Of a stretch of 7,300 bases of DNA, positions 7,168-7,300 are shown one piece after another. The DNA is from Trichodesmium sp. MAG_R04 (GTDB lineage Bacteria > Cyanobacteriota > Cyanobacteriia > Cyanobacteriales > Microcoleaceae). The stretch spans positions 1 through 7,300 of the forward strand of contig JAKQYG010000206.1 of NCBI GenBank assembly GCA_023356515.1. The letters are read 5' to 3'. The position numbers and the translations under genes were made by a program. How positions within the stretch are numbered: the first letter of the stretch is position 1; the number at the start of each line of letters is the position of its first letter. A model generated the notes under the pieces. It saw only the letters and a program-made list of their open reading frames with translations. It was not told the DNA's origin and did not search any database.

Positions 7168-7300
7168 TTATTTGACCTCCTGGAAATGGCCAAATATTTT
7201 TTGTATTTGATTTGAATCATTCCCTAATTTATATAATGTTTCTGCTTTTCTTTCAAATAATTTTTTAGCCTCATCTAAGACTTCAGGTTCTAAACTTTTT
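7168..7300 (-). CDS. Unrecognised protein, C-terminal 43 residues only
   Basis: A minus-strand frame is open from the right edge to the TAA at 7168-7170 (43 codons plus stop). The other two minus-strand frames hit stops within the first few codons inside the edge. The visible end is charged and probably helical (LDEAKKLFERKAETLYKLG near its start) and finishes HFQEVK. Nothing in these residues identifies a family. It runs in the same direction as the Trypco2 and CHAT-STAND-TPR genes but is separated by 305 bp holding a candidate promoter and a mobile-element trace, so it is probably a separate unit. With the start outside the window, a chance open frame in AT-rich DNA remains possible. Confidence 0.45.
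   Translation of the reverse strand, partial: KSLEPEVLDEAKKLFERKAETLYKLGNDSNQIQKIFGHFQEVK

Overview
The window looks like chromosomal DNA from an AT-rich cyanobacterium, probably filamentous. This is an inference from the gene types: a CHAT peptidase fused to a STAND NTPase and a very long TPR array, a partner of the trypsin-co-occurring (Trypco2) family, and a trace of a cyanobacterial-type transposase start. No rRNA or tRNA is present to confirm it.

All credible genes run on the minus strand. From right to left they are: (i) the last 43 codons of an unrecognised gene entering from the right edge (7168-7300); (ii) a 305-bp intergenic stretch (6863-7167) with a short transposase-like remnant on the plus strand and a candidate promoter; (iii) a 118-residue Trypco2-family gene (6506-6862); (iv) 21 bp further on, one enormous open frame (6484 down to base 1, running off the left edge) of at least 2161 codons. 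I followed that frame codon by codon without meeting a stop. It fills almost 90% of the window and explains the plus-strand ORFs of 60-100 codons as shadows.

The giant protein is modular: an N-terminal caspase-like CHAT protease domain (His255/Cys335) carrying a four-cysteine zinc-ribbon-like insert; a linker that holds what looks like the cut-off beginning of a standard NB-ARC module; a second, complete STAND/NB-ARC NTPase (Walker A 535-542, Walker B ending at D620, TTR 650-652, HLPLAL 713-718, winged helix with His854); then about 1300 residues of degenerate TPR-like helical repeats, still continuing at the window edge. Base composition changes sharply between the CHAT part (about 40-53% GC in hand-counted lines) and the NTPase/TPR part (about 17-23%), and the change falls close to the truncated NB-ARC start. 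The simplest reading is a chimera: an effector module joined to a foreign sensor/NTPase module.

The two complete genes fit the published class of NTP-dependent biological conflict systems, in which Trypco proteins accompany peptidase-STAND-TPR proteins. The likely working model is that the TPR array senses an invasion or stress cue, the NTPase oligomerises, and the CHAT protease is switched on, with the small Trypco2 protein as an accessory or target. The target, trigger and anti-phage role are not visible in the sequence.
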